Part shown: positions 61,676 through 64,000 of the stretch, piece after piece
Layout: every line of letters starts with the position of its first letter
How positions within the stretch are numbered: the first letter of the stretch is position 1
NCBI GenBank assembly: GCA_963565915.1
Contig: OY751487.1
Location: forward strand, 2,666,001-2,730,000
DNA from: Entoloma clypeatum
Taxonomy: Eukaryota > Basidiomycota > Agaricomycetes > Agaricales > Entolomataceae
DNA length: 64,000 nt
Direction of reading: 5' to 3'
Notes under the pieces: model-generated
The model's database searches: none
What the model was told of the DNA's origin: nothing
The model's input: the letters and a program-made list of their open reading frames with translations, nothing else
Position numbers and translations under genes: made by a program

Positions 61676-63208
61676 GAAATCAGCGCTCAACCCTCTGGGT
61701 CAAACCTTCGTATCTTAGATACCATCATCCCTGACATCAACGAAAGGCCGGCTAAACAGTGTCGCGTAGCCCCGTCGATAGAAGAATTGCTGAAAATGAT
61801 GGACATCGACCAGGAACGGATGGGGCCGGATGTGTTTGAGGATGAAATAGAACTTGACGGTCCGTCAAACCCTTTTCTTGAACCTTACCAATTGCGGAAA
61901 GCTAACAATACCTCTCAACAGACGTATGATATAATAGCGAGTACCAGTACGGAATGCGTAGATCACTTTAGCAGTGATTTACATAAAAAATATATCAAAC
62001 ATTTTGCTTCTTGTATACATTGTAAGGAAAAAGAACGCGTGCAATGGATATTAGATTCTGGCGCCTCTTTACACTTCACCTATGAGTTTAAGGACTTCGC
62101 ATATTATAGACCTCTCACGGTCAAGTGATTCGTCCAAACTGCAGCTAAAGGGAAGAAACTGGAAATACTCGGAGTTAGGGCCGTTCCAGTACGGTACACC
62201 CTAAATGGGGAAGTTAAAACCCATCTTCTCAGACCGGTGTTCTACATCCCGGACATGGACACACGCCTACTGTCCCTAGGCGTCTTCCTTAACCATGGTT
62301 ACAAAGTAGACGGGACTTGTGGAGAAATCAACATCTCCAAAGGGCTGAGCAAAATCCAGTTTTCGCCCCACATCCTTGGTCAAACCATTTACTGGTTAGA
62401 CACTGAAATACGCTATGACCAGATCCATGCGATCTCAAGTGAAATCACTGTTGAAACATGGCACAAGCCCCTTGGTCACCCAAATGATCAAGCACTCCGA
62501 AAGATTCCCACCAGTACCAAAGGGGTACCTGAAACACTAGTACGTGAGAAATCACGGGAAAGTTGCACAGGTTGCCTCAAAGGGAAAATGCCGAATCAGT
62601 CATATCCCAATTCGATGACAAGGGCAACAAAAACCTTTGATCTGATCCATTCCGATCTCAAACAGATATCCACAGCATCATACCACAAATATAAATATTT
62701 CCTTACGTTTTTGGACGATTTTTCATCCCACGTCTGGGTCGTCTTGCTTAGGAAGAAGTCAGATGCTGTCACGGCGCTACGACAATTCCTTGCGATGATC
62801 CAGAATCAATTCGCCGCCACCCCTAAGAAATGGCGAGTTGATGGAGGTGGAGAGTTTAACGAATACAAGGATGTACTTGCCGATCATGGAATTCTGGTCG
62901 ATGTCACGCTCCCGTATCAGCACCAGCAGAACGGTAGAGCAGAACGGATAAATCGAACCCTGTGGGAGAAATCTCAGGCCTTGCGCTTCGACGCGTGCTT
63001 ACCCCCTATGTGGTGGGAATTCTGTTTGGAACATGCAGCTTTTCTCTACAACAGAACCCCCATGCAGCGTCTCAAATGGAATACCCCTTACTTCAGGGTG
63101 ACCAATGAGATCCCCAATATGTCAAGCATCAGAGTCTTCGGATGTCAGGCATATGTGTATATCCCAAAGGAAAAACGTAGGAACTCCCTGAGTCAAGGTC
63201 CCGATTGA
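61676..63208 (+). pseudogene. pol: Pol of copia J: protease and integrase
   Basis: Protease: WILDSGASLHFTYEFKD at 62045-62095. A TGA at 62126 (from CGA) interrupts. 62237-63208 encodes the pre-integrase zinc-binding region (ETWHKPLGHPNDQALRKIPT; CTGCLKGKM) and the integrase core. The core reads FDLIHSDLKQISTASYHKYK (first Asp), WRVDGGGEFNEYKDVLADHG (second Asp region) and PYQHQQNGRAERINRTLWEK (Glu). A frameshift near 63195 ends the frame. Confidence 0.88.
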
Positions 63209-64000
63209 TGATTTATCTCGGATCGAAACCAGGGGTCAAAGGATACCGCTTCATGGATCCTGAGACCAATACGATTTTCATGGGTGGAAAAGCTATCTTT
63301 GATGAAAGCAAGTACCCTAGATGCCACATTGACCCTTTGCCAGAAAACCATCCAGAAATGGAAAACCCAGAACCGGCTGATGAGTTTGAGGATCTCATCC
63401 CCGGAAATGATGACAATGACAGTCATAACGAAACACCTCACGACCCTATTCCTACTGGACAGGATCATCCTGAATCAGACAACGATTTGCCACTTAGCGA
63501 GCCCGATGATGAGCCACGAGTACCCACTCCAGAACCCGAACAAGTACCAGATCGACCGATCAGGGAACGACAAGTTCGGAGAATGCCAGGTAGCATCTAC
63601 GGGGAAGACACCCCTGCTTCTGATCTTGAAAAAATGGATCGAAGACGTAGATTAGGTGGTCAATCGGCATGGATGAATGATCTCCTAATGGAGGCAATCT
63701 CTATCCAAGTGGGCATCATCGAAATGTCACACAAAGACATATACCCTCTTCCAAACAAAGAAGATTGGTATGCGGCAGAACGAAAAGAGCTAGACATGCT
63801 CAAAAGCCGTGGGGTGATCATGGAGTTAGTACCCCTACCCACAGGGAGGAAAGCTCTCAAGAACAAATGGGTTTACAATGAAAAATCCGATGGGCGTCTG
63901 AAAGCGCGCCTTGTTGCAAAAGGCTTCTCACAGGTAGAAGGGATCGACTTTGATCAAATCTTCTCACCAGTAGTGAGGTACGAGACTGTCCGGTTGATTC
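63209..64000 (+). pseudogene. pol: Pol of copia J: acidic linker and start of RT (partial)
   Basis: After the frameshift the frame reads LMIYLGSKPGVKGYRFMDPE and an acidic linker, then RT: WYAAERKELDMLKSRGVIME, KALKNKWVYNEKSDGRLKAR and LVAKGFSQVEGIDFDQIFSP. It is open to the window edge. The catalytic motifs lie further right. Confidence 0.87.

Larger units (their letters stand above)
60045..64000 (+). mobile_element. Ty1/copia element J, cut by window end
   Basis: It contains a short LTR remnant (60045-60106), a primer-binding site, a leader, gag, protease, integrase and the start of RT on the plus strand. It has three stops or frameshifts between gag and integrase and one before RT. The RT motif YVDD and the 3' LTR are beyond the window. 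Confidence 0.87.

Noticed and set aside
1..64000. Prokaryotic features (operons, ribosome binding sites, riboswitches, insertion sequences).
   Set aside because: Introns, chromodomain retrotransposons, LINE, copia and DIRS-like elements show that the sequence is eukaryotic.

Overview
The window is a stack of nested transposable elements from a eukaryotic, almost certainly fungal genome. A basidiomycete, probably an agaricomycete, fits best. The evidence is chromodomain Ty3/gypsy elements, an agaric-style tyrosine-recombinase (DIRS-like) retroelement, a Tad/I-like LINE, Ty1/copia elements, Tc1 and hAT-like DNA elements, and introns of about 50 bp with a fungal branch point. I see no convincing host gene, rRNA gene, functional tRNA gene or CRISPR array.

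Left part (1-11193). Gypsy A (+ strand, 5' end outside the window) ends in an LTR at 6538-6939 and is split by a complete Tc1-like element (3483-5091). A lies inside gypsy B (3' half of pol, an antisense accessory gene, and a 3' LTR ending at 10538 that carries a 242-bp hAT-like MITE). B lies inside a gypsy integrase fragment (10539-10860). A second MITE-like end and a tRNA-derived sequence follow.

Gypsy H (11194-17343, minus strand) is complete: two 288-bp LTRs that read as identical, an ACTCA target duplication, intact gag and pol, a probable -1 frameshift signal and a self-priming primer-binding site.

Middle part (17344-40680). An old copia element (C) is scattered as pieces at 17750-18288, 19057-19306, 32454-32762 and 40124-40680. 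Into it went a 760-bp hAT-like element (18289-19048), gypsy G (19307-32453) and a 2.3-kb-class hAT-like element (32763-40123). G contains a DIRS-like element, which itself holds a G-family solo LTR, and a separate 1.28-kb LTR-like insertion. The hAT-like element contains gypsy D (34883-39916).

Right part (40681-64000). Gypsy F (minus) enters copia C at 40681. It is split by a solo LTR, by a second large hAT-like element (42727-45136), by a truncated second copy of family A (A2, 45822-49138), and it abuts a LINE (49421-59243). The LINE is split by a solo LTR (50588-51297, TSD TCATC, in the catalytic YVDD codons) and by gypsy E (51870-59153, TSD TCGGG), which is nearly complete. Two LTRs of the B/D family stand in inverted orientation at 59244-60044. 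A copia element (J) then runs off the right edge.

How the parts work together. Gypsies H, E and G (and D by remnant) share one arrangement: a TATA box, a predicted RNA start 32-33 nt downstream, and a 10-11 nt complement of that start placed 2 nt inside the LTR, the signature of Tf1-type self-priming. H, D and E carry canonical -1 slippery heptamers followed by short hairpins at the gag/pol junction, with pol open in the -1 frame. B, D and E also carry an antisense, intron-containing gene next to the 3' LTR that encodes a coiled coil, a C-X2-C-X6-C twin motif resembling a Zn2Cys6 cluster, and an acidic tail. This is the most promising candidate for an undescribed system here. Family A and F carry unrelated sense-strand accessory ORFs at the same 3' position. 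All boundaries, alignments and counts were made by eye.
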